NCBI GenBank assembly: GCA_028279555.1
Contig: JANQNO010000006.1
Coordinates: 119,837-183,836 of the forward strand
From: Sphingorhabdus sp.
GTDB lineage: Bacteria > Pseudomonadota > Alphaproteobacteria > Sphingomonadales > Sphingomonadaceae
Direction: 5' to 3'
DNA: 64,000 nt
A model generated the notes under the pieces. That model searched no databases and had not been told where the DNA came from. It was given only the letters and a program-made list of their open reading frames with translations. The translations under genes were made by a program, and so were the position numbers. Shown one piece after another: positions 52,546-61,652 of the stretch; position 1 is the stretch's first letter, and each line of letters opens with the position of its first letter.

Positions 52546-53028
52546 CTATTTCGTCAGCGCTATTTTGGCAACTCTCTCCGCGGCGGAATCCTGTGCGGCC
52601 AACTCGCCGAGCCCTGAAAAAACGGTCTTGGAAAAAACCCGGCCCATTACTTTTTCACCCTGATCCGTCAATTCCACCATCGTACGCCTGCGATCGACCG
52701 AATCCCTGTAGCGGATGATGAATCCATCATCTTCCAATTTTTTGAGATACCGAAGAACCGTCGCCAAGGGCGTTTTGGAGTCTACCGCAAGAGACGTTGT
52801 GCACAAAAGCCGGTTCTCAGTTCGAGCCTCATAAAGATCCAGAAGTATATCCCATGCCGTGTCGGCAAAGTACCCTTCCGGGAAACAGTTGTTGCGAATC
52901 CTGCGAAGCTGCAGAATTGCACGCAGCAAATCTGACAGAACAGCGTTGGCCTTTTCCTGAGAGTCATCAATCGACGACAATGCCGACCCAAGAAGCGATC
53001 TCAGCCTAGATATCTCGTCATCATTCAC
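52546..53028 (-). CDS. MarR-like winged-helix regulator
   Basis: A 160-aa protein with a helical N-terminal part (about residues 1-60) and a winged-helix domain: YFADTAWDILLDLYEARTE, SKTPLATVLRYLKKLEDDG, the wing YRDSVDRRRTMVELTDQGE. It is probably a transcription factor. The start is a GTG at 53028 with GGAG 8 nt upstream; longer frames reach back towards the flagellin terminator. It is related to the small protein at 48483. The gene follows flagellin on the same strand but is separated from it by a terminator. Confidence 0.82.
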   Translation of the reverse strand: MNDDEISRLRSLLGSALSSIDDSQEKANAVLSDLLRAILQLRRIRNNCFPEGYFADTAWDILLDLYEARTENRLLCTTSLAVDSKTPLATVLRYLKKLEDDGFIIRYRDSVDRRRTMVELTDQGEKVMGRVFSKTVFSGLGELAAQDSAAERVAKIALTK

Positions 53029-53119
53029 AATGCGACTCCGCCATTTTGGCGCTAGTTGATAATAAAATATATGCAAGCCTATTTCTGTGATGCCAGAGCT
53101 CTTTTGTCGCCAAGACATA

Positions 53120-53157
53120 GAGAAAGCCCCCGATAAGCGTGTACCGGGGGCTTTCTC
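53120..53157 (-). terminator. strong intrinsic terminator after flagellin
   Basis: GAGAAAGCCCCCG (53120-53132) and CGGGGGCTTTCTC (53145-53157) form a perfect 13-bp stem with a 12-nt loop, 26 bp beyond the fliC stop. The stem carries the terminal T/A-rich part, and TATG follows rather than a long T-run. Confidence 0.82.
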
Positions 53158-53182
53158 AGTTTAAATTGAATCTTGGTCTTAA

Positions 53183-53995
53183 CTAACGGAGCAGATTCAA
53201 GACGCCTTGCTGGCTCTGGTTGGCCTGGGCAAGCATGGCATTCGAAGCCTGGCTCAAAATCTGTGCCGCGGCGAGCTTGGTCGATTCTGCCGAAAAATCA
53301 GCATCTTCAATACGCGACCGTGCTTCCGTCAGATTTGTGGCAGTCGATGTCAGATTGTTGACAGTAGCTTCCAGACGGCTCTGGGCAGCACCAGCATTGG
53401 CACGCTGGGTTGCGACCGTGTCAATGGCAGTATCAATCAGGCCCATGGCTGTACTTGCGCCGGCAACGGTGGAGAGATCGACAGTGTTGACTGCAAGGCC
53501 GGTGGCGTTCATCGCGACAAAGGCAATGTCTACCGTCTGGCCCGAGTCTACTCCCGTCTGGATGGCAAAGGTGCCAGCAGCGTTGAGCAGGTTGGTGCCG
53601 TTGAAATCAGTCCGTCCAGCAATATCGTTGATCTGTGAGAGCAATGCAGTGGCCTCTGCCTGAATTGCAGTGCGATCAGAAGCAGCTGAAGTGCCGTTTG
53701 CAGACTGAACGGCCAGTTCACGCATACGCACCAGAATGTTCGAGATTTCACCCATGGCACCTTCTGCCGTCTGGGCCAGCGAGATGCCGTCATTCGCATT
53801 GCGTACTGCCTGGTTGAGGCCGCGTACCTGTGCATCCATCCGCGTTGCAATGGCGAGACCAGCCGCGTCGTCCTTTGCGGTATTGATACGCTTTCCGCTG
53901 GACAGGCGTTCCATCGCATTTCCGAGCATTTTGTTAGCCATACGCGAGCTGTTCTGGGCGTGAAGCGCGCTCACATTAGTGTTGATTACAGTCAT
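53183..53995 (-). CDS. fliC: flagellin
   Basis: A 270-aa flagellin, the filament subunit exported by the type III apparatus. Conserved N-terminal ([40 protein letters not shown]) and C-terminal ([40 protein letters not shown]) D0/D1 segments are joined by a short centre, so the outer D2/D3 domains are largely missing, as in many alphaproteobacteria. It is a single gene with its own terminator and a sigma-28-like promoter, divergent from fliE. Confidence 0.95.
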   Translation of the reverse strand: MTVINTNVSALHAQNSSRMANKMLGNAMERLSSGKRINTAKDDAAGLAIATRMDAQVRGLNQAVRNANDGISLAQTAEGAMGEISNILVRMRELAVQSANGTSAASDRTAIQAEATALLSQINDIAGRTDFNGTNLLNAAGTFAIQTGVDSGQTVDIAFVAMNATGLAVNTVDLSTVAGASTAMGLIDTAIDTVATQRANAGAAQSRLEATVNNLTSTATNLTEARSRIEDADFSAESTKLAAAQILSQASNAMLAQANQSQQGVLNLLR

Positions 53996-54058
53996 TTCAT
54001 TTCCTTTCTGGCATTGTGCCTTGCAGGCCGCCCGGAAAGTTGAGCGCCCTCATGACCA

Positions 54059-54085
54059 GAAACGGCGGCACCTATCGATAGTTTA
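54059..54085 (-). promoter_or_regulatory. sigma-28-like promoter of fliC
   Basis: On the minus strand, TAAACTAT (54085-54078), an 11-nt spacer and GCCGTTTC (54066-54059) resemble the flagellar sigma-28 consensus TAAAGTTT-N11-GCCGATAA: the TAAA and GCCG cores match exactly at the right spacing. The predicted leader to the fliC ATG is about 55 nt. Confidence 0.65.
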
Positions 54086-54173
54086 TAGTCTGCCGTGTCA
54101 TTTTTTTGGCGCTGCAGGGCAGGTCTGCATATTAATCTATATATAACAGTTGCTTAGGCTTGCGCCGAAAAAC

Positions 54174-54189
54174 TGGCACGCCATTTGCT
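54174..54189 (+). promoter_or_regulatory. sigma-54 promoter of the fliE operon
   Basis: TGGCACGCCATTTGCT matches the -24/-12 consensus TGGCACG-N4-TTGCW at every defined base. It lies 50 bp before the fliE ATG, facing rightward, and needs an enhancer-binding activator that is not in this window. Confidence 0.9.
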
Positions 54190-54238
54190 TTGTTGTTTGC
54201 GCAGGCAATCCCGCCTGATGCGAAACAGGACCAAAACG

Positions 54239-54586
54239 ATGTCAACCATCGATCAAGCACGGCTGTTGCAGATGCGCTCTTCCATATTGAGCCAGAACAG
54301 CGCCCTGCAAAAGGCAGCGGGTTCCCAAGCCGGCGCTGCTCCGACAGCGTTGAAAGAAGATAGCAGCGGCGACTTCGGCAAGACGATGGTCGATGCGCTA
54401 AAATCGGTGAGTGCACAACAAGGCAAGGCGAGCGCGCTGTCAGCCGCTTATGAGCGGGGAGATACCAACGACATTGTCCAGGTGATGGTGGAACGGCAGA
54501 AAGCCTCGATCGGTTTCGAGGCCACATTGCAGGTGCGCAACAAGCTGCTGACGGCCTACCGCGACATCATGAATATGCCGGTGTAA
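54239..54586 (+). CDS. fliE: flagellar hook-basal body protein FliE
   Basis: FliE (115 aa) links the MS ring to the proximal rod and is needed for export of rod proteins. The C-terminal half (DIVQVMVERQKASIGFEATL, QVRNKLLTAYRDIMNMPV) is the recognisable part of the family. The ATG at 54239 gives the usual length; earlier in-frame ATGs lie in or before the sigma-54 promoter and are excluded. It is the first gene of the fliE-to-fliQ operon. Confidence 0.95.
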   Translation: MSTIDQARLLQMRSSILSQNSALQKAAGSQAGAAPTALKEDSSGDFGKTMVDALKSVSAQQGKASALSAAYERGDTNDIVQVMVERQKASIGFEATLQVRNKLLTAYRDIMNMPV

Positions 54587-54589
54587 CCT

Positions 54590-56269
54590 ATGGCCGCACA
54601 AGAAATTCTCCCCCCAGATGGAAATGTCGCGGTAGTGGGCGCCCCGAAGCCAGGTGGCGAAACCTTGAGCGCAGGCATCGACAGGCTGAAGGCTTTCGGA
54701 ATGCAGGCCGCGGTACAAAAGGCGCTGCCTTTCATACTTTTGCTTGGCACTGTTTCTGCTGCAGGTGCGGTCTGGTGGGCCATGCAGGCTCCCGCGCAAA
54801 TCCCCATCTACGAAGGGTTGAGCGAAAGCGACAAGGGAGCCATTGCCGAAGCCTTGCAATCTGCAGGCATTGACTATTCGCTCAACAGCGCAACAGGCGG
54901 CATCCAGGTTGATGAAGACAAGCTCCACCGCGCGCGCATGATGCTTGCCAGCCAGGGCTTGCCAAAAGCAGCCCCCAGCGGCGATGCCCTGATTTCATCC
55001 TTGCCCATGGGCTCCAGCCGGGCAGTGGAAGGGGAAACGCTGCGCGGTGCGCGCGAAGCTGATCTCTCCCGCACAATCGAAGCGATCGATGCAGTGCAAT
55101 CGGCCCGCGTGCATCTGGCAACGCCGGAGCCGAGCGCCTTTGTGCGGAAGAATTCAAAACCGGCGGCATCCGTGATGCTGACGCTTTTTTCCGGACGCTC
55201 GCTTTCCGAAGGACAGGTGCGAGCCATAGGCCATCTTGTATCTTCATCGGTGCCAGGCATGTCACCGCAACAAGTATCGATCATTGACCAGAGCGGTGCC
55301 CTGCTGTCGCAGAAAGATGGCAAGCATGGTGCGAACCGCAATTTCGAAATGCAGATGCAGGTTGAACAGCGCTATCGGCAGGCACTCAACAATCTGTTGT
55401 CGCCTATCGTAGGCGCGGGGAACTACACCGCGGAAGTCAGTGCAATCGTCGACTTTTCGGAAAGTCAGTCTACCCGCGAGACCTACCCAGAAAATGACCG
55501 GGCGTTGCGGCGCGAAGAGGGCAATCGCTCGCGCCAGGCCAACGCAGCGAATCAGGAAGCCGTCGGAATACCGGGTGCGCTCGCAAACCAGATTCCTGAA
55601 GAAACACAGGTGGCCGACCAGCGACCGGAAGGCGGCCAGAATAATGGTCAGAATGGTGGTTTGGCCAATGAGACATATGTTCGCAACTTCGATGTCGGTC
55701 GGGAAATTTCCGTTACGCATCAACCTTTTGGTCGACTCCAGCGTTTGACCGTGGCCGTTGCGCTGCGGACGCCCAAAGGCGACAAAGCCCGAAGCGCGAA
55801 AGAAGTCAAATCAATAGAGAATCTGGTCAAGGGCGCAGTGGGATTCAACGCCGAGCGAGGCGATGTTGTCGCCGTCTCCTCCGCCGCCTTCACCGAAACG
55901 CCAAAAGCCGAAGTCGCTTGGTGGGATCAACCATGGGTGTTGCCCTTGCTGCGGCAAGTAGGTGGCGTTCTGGCAGCCATTCTCCTGCTGTTTTTTGTCG
56001 GGCGTCCTGTTCTGAAAAACCTGAAAGAACGCAAGGCCAGGAAGGAAGAACGCCTCGAAACTATTGAGCAGCAGCTGCTCTCAGCAACCAAAGACGGCAG
56101 CGTCACTGCAAAGAAAAGCCCCGCCGACGAAGTTACGCTCGAGATGATCGAGGCGGCCCCTAGCTATGAGACCCGGGCTGAGTTGGTGCGCCATTTTGTC
56201 CGTCAGGATTCCGAGCGCGCAGCGATGGTCGTGCGGCAGTTGATGCAGGAGTCGAAAGATGACAACTGA
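54590..56269 (+). CDS. fliF: flagellar MS-ring protein FliF
   Basis: FliF (559 aa) forms the membrane ring of the basal body. Membrane helices are at about residues 43-60 and near 460-480 (LLRQVGGVLAAILLLFFVGR). Between them lie the ring-building motifs (YEGLSESDKGAIAEALQSAG, RAVEGETLRGAREADLSRTI, RVHLATPEPSAFVRKNSKPA). The cytoplasmic C-terminus binds FliG and overlaps the fliG start by 11 bp. It begins 3 bp after fliE. Confidence 0.96.
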   Translation: MAAQEILPPDGNVAVVGAPKPGGETLSAGIDRLKAFGMQAAVQKALPFILLLGTVSAAGAVWWAMQAPAQIPIYEGLSESDKGAIAEALQSAGIDYSLNSATGGIQVDEDKLHRARMMLASQGLPKAAPSGDALISSLPMGSSRAVEGETLRGAREADLSRTIEAIDAVQSARVHLATPEPSAFVRKNSKPAASVMLTLFSGRSLSEGQVRAIGHLVSSSVPGMSPQQVSIIDQSGALLSQKDGKHGANRNFEMQMQVEQRYRQALNNLLSPIVGAGNYTAEVSAIVDFSESQSTRETYPENDRALRREEGNRSRQANAANQEAVGIPGALANQIPEETQVADQRPEGGQNNGQNGGLANETYVRNFDVGREISVTHQPFGRLQRLTVAVALRTPKGDKARSAKEVKSIENLVKGAVGFNAERGDVVAVSSAAFTETPKAEVAWWDQPWVLPLLRQVGGVLAAILLLFFVGRPVLKNLKERKARKEERLETIEQQLLSATKDGSVTAKKSPADEVTLEMIEAAPSYETRAELVRHFVRQDSERAAMVVRQLMQESKDDN

Positions 56270-57305
56270 CATCGATACCGACATCGAGGGAAATGACGAG
56301 CAGGCCACGAAGCCCAAAGTCAATGGTTCGGCGGCAGCAGCTATATTGTTGATGCTTCTGGAGGATGAGGATGCCGCGAACATCCTCCGCCATTTCGATC
56401 CCGACGAGGTCAAGGGGCTGGGTGCCGCGATGTTTGCTGCATCCGAGGCGAGCGAAGACCAGATATCGGGCGCGCTTTCCAGCTTCATTGAACATTGCAG
56501 GGACGTCTCCGCGCTCGCCGTTCGCGCGGAACCGCGCATTCGCAATGTGATGACCGAGGCATTAGGCAATGTCAGGGCTGACAATATCCTCGCATCCATT
56601 GCCCCGCAATCCAGCGCCAATTCTCTGGAACTGATACGCTGGATGGAGCCTGCTGCCATCAAGAAGATTCTCGTCGCTGAGCATCCGCAGGTCGGCGCGC
56701 TCGTCCTGTCTGTCCTCAAACCCGGAATTGGCGCGCCCATTCTGGAGCAGCTGGACGAAACGCTTCAAACTGATCTTGTATACCGCGCCGCGCGCCTGAC
56801 CAAAGTTACCAAGGCCGCGCTGGAAGATCTGGAACAGATACTGACCCAACAGACTGGTGGCGACGGCGAGAAATCGCTCGTTCCGATTGGCGGCAAGGCT
56901 GACATTGCCAAAATCGTAAACAACATGAACAAGGTTAAAGGCGAGAAGATCCTGAAGTCGGTCAAGAAGGTCGACAAGCAGCTGGGCCAAGGAATCGAAG
57001 ATGAAATGTTCATCTTCGACAATCTGCTCGAACTCGACAGCAAGAGCGTTGGCGAAGTGCTGCGTTCTGTAGAATCCGATGTGCTGAGCCTTGCTCTAAA
57101 AGGTGCAAGCGACGAACTGAGCGAACATCTGCTCAGCGCGATGTCTGCCCGCGCTGCAGATACCATTCGCGACGAAATTGCAGAGCGCGGCCCATCCAAG
57201 CGTTCCGACGTTGAAGAAGCGCAAAAAGCGGTCATCGCGGTTGCCCGCCGCCTCTCAAATGACGGAACAATCCAGCTTGGCGGCGGAGGCGAGGACTATG
57301 TCTGA
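56259..57305 (+). CDS. fliG: flagellar motor switch protein FliG
   Basis: FliG (348 aa) is the C-ring protein that contacts the stator. The middle-domain EHPQ motif (AEHPQVGALVLSVLKPG) is present, as is the C-terminal torque helix with charged residues (SVESDVLSLALKGASDELSE). It overlaps fliF by 11 bp and fliH by 8 bp. Confidence 0.96.
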   Translation: MTTDIDTDIEGNDEQATKPKVNGSAAAAILLMLLEDEDAANILRHFDPDEVKGLGAAMFAASEASEDQISGALSSFIEHCRDVSALAVRAEPRIRNVMTEALGNVRADNILASIAPQSSANSLELIRWMEPAAIKKILVAEHPQVGALVLSVLKPGIGAPILEQLDETLQTDLVYRAARLTKVTKAALEDLEQILTQQTGGDGEKSLVPIGGKADIAKIVNNMNKVKGEKILKSVKKVDKQLGQGIEDEMFIFDNLLELDSKSVGEVLRSVESDVLSLALKGASDELSEHLLSAMSARAADTIRDEIAERGPSKRSDVEEAQKAVIAVARRLSNDGTIQLGGGGEDYV

Positions 57306-57894
57306 TATCTCCATCGAAACGATACCGCTCGCGCAGGCCAGCATGAATGGCAGCGAATTCCAACCGATGTTTCCACAGAAACAATCGGCACCATATGCGA
57401 AAAGCCAAGATGCAGAGACCGAACCCCGGCAACAAGACAAAAGCAGTTTCGAACAAGGTGTCGCGCTGGGCATGGAAAGGGCCGAGGCAAAATTTGCCGA
57501 AGAACGCAACGAGCTTCGGAATCTGATCGCTAGCGCCAACGCCCTGCAGCCCGAGGCAAGCGATGAACTTGCCATGCTGATTGGAAAGACCGTGGAAACA
57601 TTGGTCCGTCAGATTGTTGGCGATTTCAAGCCCGATGCGGCCTGGCTTGAAGAGCGAATCGCAGAAGCAGTAAGCATCATTTCCGAATGCGACGCTGTCC
57701 GTACGGTATGGATGCATCCAAAGGATATCGCGCTGCTCGACACCGAAACGATGAGCCACAATTTCATGGCAGACAAGAATGCCGAGCGTGGTTCTATCCG
57801 GATTGATTGCTCGCAAGGCTGGGTCGAAAGCGGCCATAGTTTGTATCTCGACGAACTGACCGCAGAGCTCGGTTTGAAAGGCGGTGCGAGATGA
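57298..57894 (+). CDS. fliH: flagellar export stator protein FliH
   Basis: FliH (198 aa) binds and regulates the export ATPase FliI. After a variable N-terminus and a charged helix (FEQGVALGMERAEAKFAEER), the C-terminal domain (IGKTVETLVRQIVGDFKPDA, then SIRIDCSQGWVESGHSLYLD) resembles FliH/HrpE. The ATG at 57298 lies inside the end of fliG; the open frame further upstream mirrors fliG. The stop overlaps fliI by 4 bp. Confidence 0.88.
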   Translation: MSDISIETIPLAQASMNGSEFQPMFPQKQSAPYAKSQDAETEPRQQDKSSFEQGVALGMERAEAKFAEERNELRNLIASANALQPEASDELAMLIGKTVETLVRQIVGDFKPDAAWLEERIAEAVSIISECDAVRTVWMHPKDIALLDTETMSHNFMADKNAERGSIRIDCSQGWVESGHSLYLDELTAELGLKGGAR

Positions 57895-59219
57895 GCACCC
57901 GCCTTTTGAAGACCGCAGACAATCTTTTGATGCATTTGGACATCGGCAACGCCGCGCCGCGCCGCGTAGGCGAGATCGAGGCGCATGAAGGAATGATGTT
58001 GGAAGCAGCGGGGTTTCCCGCGCCCCTGGGCACCGCCGTTGCCATTGCCGATGCCAATGGCGAAAAAGTCCGCGGCGAAGTTGTTGGCTTCAGGCAGCAT
58101 AAGGCACTGATCCTGCCATTTTCAAACGATACGGCATTTGCCGCAGGTGGACGCGTCGAGCCATTGGGCGGCGCGGAAATGGTGAGCTGCGGTCAGGCTT
58201 TGCTGGGCCGCGTTATAGGCGCAAATGGAGAAGTCCTGGACGGACGCGGCACCATTGTCAGCCGTTTCAAATGGCCTCTCGTCGGCAAACAGGAAAACCC
58301 GCTCAACCGTGGCCGCGTGGTAAAGCCATTCGACACCGGCATCCGCGCCATCAACGCACTGCTGACGATGGGCGAAGGCCAGCGCATAGCGATCGTGGCC
58401 GGTTCCGGTGTCGGCAAATCCGTCTTGATGGGCGAGATGCTGGCAGGTGCCGATTGCGATGTTAGCGTGGTTGCGCTGGTCGGCGAGCGAAGCCGCGAGG
58501 TCAGCGACTTTGTTGAAACCAAGCTTGGCAAGGCCAAAAACAAGTCGGTGGTCGTCGCTGTTCCTGCCGACCATCCCCCGCTGCTGCGGCTACGCGCTGC
58601 GATGCGCGCCACGGCCATTGCCGAATATTTCCGCAATGAAGGAAAACGGGTTTTCCTGATGGTGGACAGCTTGACCCGCGTTGCCCATGCGCAGCGGGAG
58701 ATTGGCCTTTCGCTTCGCGAGCCGCCGACCATGAAAGGTTATCCGCCATCGGCGCTCGCGATTATTTCGCGTTTGATTGAACGCGCTGGAGTTGATCGCA
58801 CAACCGGCGGTTCAATTACCGCCCTATACACCGTTCTGGCTGATGGTGGCGATCTGGAGGATCCAGTTGTCGACAGCGCCCGTGCTATTACCGACGGACA
58901 TATCATCCTGTCCCGCCGCATGGCCGAACAGGGCGTATATCCCGCCATCGATGTCTCGAAATCGCTCTCCCGCATCATGCCCGATGTTATCACGGAAGAA
59001 CATATCAGAGCGGCTACGCGCTTTCGCCAGCTTACCTCCTGCTATGACGAAAACCATGACCTGATGATGATGGGCGCTTATGCGCCAGGCAATGACGAAA
59101 CGCTGGACGACGCAATTGCGCAGCGCCCAGCCATGCTGGACTTTCTGCGCCAAAAGCCCGGGACGAGCTGCAGTTTTTCACAATCACAGGCAACCTTGAT
59201 GGAGGAGTTTGGCACATGA
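57891..59219 (+). CDS. fliI: flagellum-specific export ATPase FliI
   Basis: FliI (442 aa) is an F1-beta-like hexameric ATPase that helps unload export chaperones. Walker A (GSGVGKSV at 171-178), Walker B (VFLMVDSLTRVAHAQREIG) and GLSLREPPTMKGYPPS are intact. It overlaps fliH and fliJ by 4 bp each. Confidence 0.97.
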   Translation: MSTRLLKTADNLLMHLDIGNAAPRRVGEIEAHEGMMLEAAGFPAPLGTAVAIADANGEKVRGEVVGFRQHKALILPFSNDTAFAAGGRVEPLGGAEMVSCGQALLGRVIGANGEVLDGRGTIVSRFKWPLVGKQENPLNRGRVVKPFDTGIRAINALLTMGEGQRIAIVAGSGVGKSVLMGEMLAGADCDVSVVALVGERSREVSDFVETKLGKAKNKSVVVAVPADHPPLLRLRAAMRATAIAEYFRNEGKRVFLMVDSLTRVAHAQREIGLSLREPPTMKGYPPSALAIISRLIERAGVDRTTGGSITALYTVLADGGDLEDPVVDSARAITDGHIILSRRMAEQGVYPAIDVSKSLSRIMPDVITEEHIRAATRFRQLTSCYDENHDLMMMGAYAPGNDETLDDAIAQRPAMLDFLRQKPGTSCSFSQSQATLMEEFGT

Positions 59220-59647
59220 CCAGCCTTACCCGCAGACGTGGCCGCATCATGCGGATACGCAAGACAGAACATCGCGCTGCAACGGCCCGACTTGCTGAAG
59301 CAGACAACAGCCTCGCAAAGCTGCGGAATGTAGAAGCGCGCATACTCAAACTTCGCGCTACCGCACACATGGCGAAGGGCTTGCATAGCGGACCGGCGAT
59401 GCTTGCCACAGGCGAGATGCAGTTGCGCCTGGTCACAGCCGGGCGGGCGGTTGCTGCATCGAAAGAGGAAGCCGAAACCAAGCGCAATGAAGAGAGAAAG
59501 CTCGAGCAGCTCGCGCATCAACGCAAAGAAAGCTCCGCCAAGCTGCTCAGCAAGTCCCGGCGCGAAGATGCCGCGAAGCGCGAGCGCATGCTGGATGCCA
59601 ATCGCCCGAGACCCCGCGAATTCAGGAGAATCGGAGAGCCGTCATGA
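59216..59647 (+). CDS. fliJ: flagellar export chaperone FliJ
   Basis: A 143-aa, highly charged coiled-coil protein (RIRKTEHRAATARLAEADNS, then EAETKRNEERKLEQLAHQRK) located between fliI and fliK, the usual position of fliJ. FliJ is a small coiled-coil part of the export ATPase complex. Sequence conservation in this family is weak, so position and composition carry the call. Overlaps of 4 bp on both sides. Confidence 0.78.
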   Translation: MTSLTRRRGRIMRIRKTEHRAATARLAEADNSLAKLRNVEARILKLRATAHMAKGLHSGPAMLATGEMQLRLVTAGRAVAASKEEAETKRNEERKLEQLAHQRKESSAKLLSKSRREDAAKRERMLDANRPRPREFRRIGEPS

Positions 59648-61011
59648 CCCCCAACCTACCTTCATTCTTGTCCGTGTCTGCAGGAAGCACCGGCATACCG
59701 GGTGCAATCGAACGCGATTTGCAGAGAACACAGGAAAACGCCCCTTCTTTTGAGCTGCCCGGCCTTCCCGATCCAGTTGGAACGAAAGAAGGAGATGCAG
59801 GGCACAATAACCCTGATCGGGAGAGCGCACACGAGTTGCCGGTCGCAGTGGCAAATACCCAGCTGGCAAATCCTGCCAAAATTCCTGCTTTGCTGACATC
59901 TGCAACAAAGGATGATCTGCTCGCCCGGCCCGTCGACCGTTCCTTGCCGGAACCATTGAAGCTGCAGCAATCGCCTGCTCCTAAAGACGCGGTTCCCGTG
60001 GTTGCAGCGAACTTGCCAATCAAAACCGAGACTGAGCCAAGAGCTTTGGAAGTGACCCAAAAACGGCAACCGTCGAGAAACCCTGACGAGCCACCAGCCA
60101 AACCATCACTCCGGCTGGCTGAGCCTCCCCCCCAAGTCATGCCAGAGGAGAATGGCCAGATCGATCGCAGCTTCGAAACTTCCGCACCTGAACAGAAGCC
60201 CACCCCGCTTTTCGTTGCTCCTTCGGCAGTTGAAACGCTCAGGCGGCATCTCGATATGACGCAGAATCCTGCTCCCAAGGTCAGGTCTTTTGGGCCACCC
60301 AACGGAAAAAGACAGGGGGTAGATTCCGGCATTGTCCAGCTTCCAAAGGTATCACCAATTTCCAATCTCAAGGGTGAGATAGAGAATATCCTGAAGAGCG
60401 GCCCTACCCCGATGTATGAAGATCTGGCGGCTCCAAAGCTTGCTCACAATGCAGCGAGCCTGCAAGCTTCCGTCAGCAATGGTAGCAGCGCTGCAACACT
60501 GCCTATATCAAGCGCACCAGGCCCAACCGATGTCTCCAGTAACATTGGACAAATCGCAGTAAAATCGACCGATCAGGTAGCCATTATCGCCGAACGCACG
60601 CTCGATATGGCCCGCGGCGATCTATGGCTGAATGATTTGGCCAAAGACATTGTGTCGGCCCGGCATGCCGAACGCGAAATCAGCTTCCGCATGCAACCGG
60701 AAAATCTGGGAAGGCTGGATGTCGATATTGCCACCCTTGATGAGGGCATGAGGCTGTCCCTGAAAACTGGTAGCGACGAGGCAACGCAGTTGATCGTAGG
60801 CTCCCAAACCAAGCTCACTGACGAGCTTCGCTCACAGGGCGTCAGGGTGCTCGAGACCGAAGTCCAGACCCGCAGCGACAGCCAGGCGCAGCAGGATGCA
60901 CGCCAAGCCCCAACCACCAGAAATGACCGCCCGGATGATGGCGTAGCGGTCAAGTCCGAAGACATGAACCGCGAAGAGAAGCCTGCCGAAAAGCAGGAAC
61001 GCTTTGCTTGA
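59644..61011 (+). CDS. fliK: flagellar hook-length control protein FliK
   Basis: FliK (455 aa) acts as the ruler that sets hook length and switches export specificity. The first 300 residues are Pro-rich, low-complexity and variable. The conserved C-terminal domain (ISFRMQPENLGRLDVDIATL, DEATQLIVGSQTKLTDELRS) carries the identification, followed by a charged tail rich in Glu and Arg. It overlaps fliJ by 4 bp and is followed by an 17-bp gap to fliL. Confidence 0.88.
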   Translation: MTPNLPSFLSVSAGSTGIPGAIERDLQRTQENAPSFELPGLPDPVGTKEGDAGHNNPDRESAHELPVAVANTQLANPAKIPALLTSATKDDLLARPVDRSLPEPLKLQQSPAPKDAVPVVAANLPIKTETEPRALEVTQKRQPSRNPDEPPAKPSLRLAEPPPQVMPEENGQIDRSFETSAPEQKPTPLFVAPSAVETLRRHLDMTQNPAPKVRSFGPPNGKRQGVDSGIVQLPKVSPISNLKGEIENILKSGPTPMYEDLAAPKLAHNAASLQASVSNGSSAATLPISSAPGPTDVSSNIGQIAVKSTDQVAIIAERTLDMARGDLWLNDLAKDIVSARHAEREISFRMQPENLGRLDVDIATLDEGMRLSLKTGSDEATQLIVGSQTKLTDELRSQGVRVLETEVQTRSDSQAQQDARQAPTTRNDRPDDGVAVKSEDMNREEKPAEKQERFA

Positions 61012-61028
61012 ATAGATAGGACCGGAAA

Positions 61029-61652
61029 ATGAGCAAGAAAGACGACAAGGAAACTGAAGCCGAACGCGAGAAGCCCAAGGGCGGAAAACTGAAGAAGCTG
61101 TTGATGGTGAGCGTCAGCAGCCTGACCCTTGTTGGCGCAGGCGTTGGCGGTGGTTTCTATTATTCATCGACAATAGCCGAGAGCGGGCCGAAACAGGATC
61201 CCAATCGCCCCAAGCTGGTAAAGCGAGGGGACAATCCGCCGCCCGATACAGGCGGAGAAGAAGGCAAGGAAGCACCCCTGAAAGAAGGGACGGTCTATGT
61301 CGAAAGTGACCAGATCAAGGTCGATCCGGCAAAATATGAAGTCACCTATTACAAGCTTCCGCAGAATCTGACAGCCAACCTCGGCGAAGGCGCGAATTTT
61401 GTCCAGATGGGGCTCAGCCTCTCGACCTATTATGACGGCAAGGTCATCCTGAATATCAAAAGGCAAATGGTGCCTATCCGGTCTGCGATACTGCTCACAT
61501 TATCAGAGCAGCATCCGGAAGAACTGGCATCCTCCCGAGGTAAAATAGAGCTTCAGAAGAAGCTGACTCATGCCATCAACGACGTGCTTCGCGAGAAGGA
61601 GGGCTTTGGCGGCATCGACAATGTCTATTTCACAAATCTGGTGATCCAGTGA
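61029..61652 (+). CDS. fliL: flagellar basal body-associated protein FliL
   Basis: FliL (207 aa) is a single-pass inner-membrane protein that forms rings around the stator. A Lys-rich cytoplasmic start is followed by a helix (LLMVSVSSLTLVGAGVGGGF) and a periplasmic domain ending NVYFTNLVIQ, a typical FliL C-terminus. The stop overlaps fliM by 4 bp. Confidence 0.93.
   Translation: MSKKDDKETEAEREKPKGGKLKKLLMVSVSSLTLVGAGVGGGFYYSSTIAESGPKQDPNRPKLVKRGDNPPPDTGGEEGKEAPLKEGTVYVESDQIKVDPAKYEVTYYKLPQNLTANLGEGANFVQMGLSLSTYYDGKVILNIKRQMVPIRSAILLTLSEQHPEELASSRGKIELQKKLTHAINDVLREKEGFGGIDNVYFTNLVIQ

Noticed and set aside
54002-54030. TGGCATTGTGCCTTGCA as a second sigma-54 promoter
   Set aside because: The GG and GC elements are 11 nt apart instead of 10, and the match to TGGCAC is imperfect.
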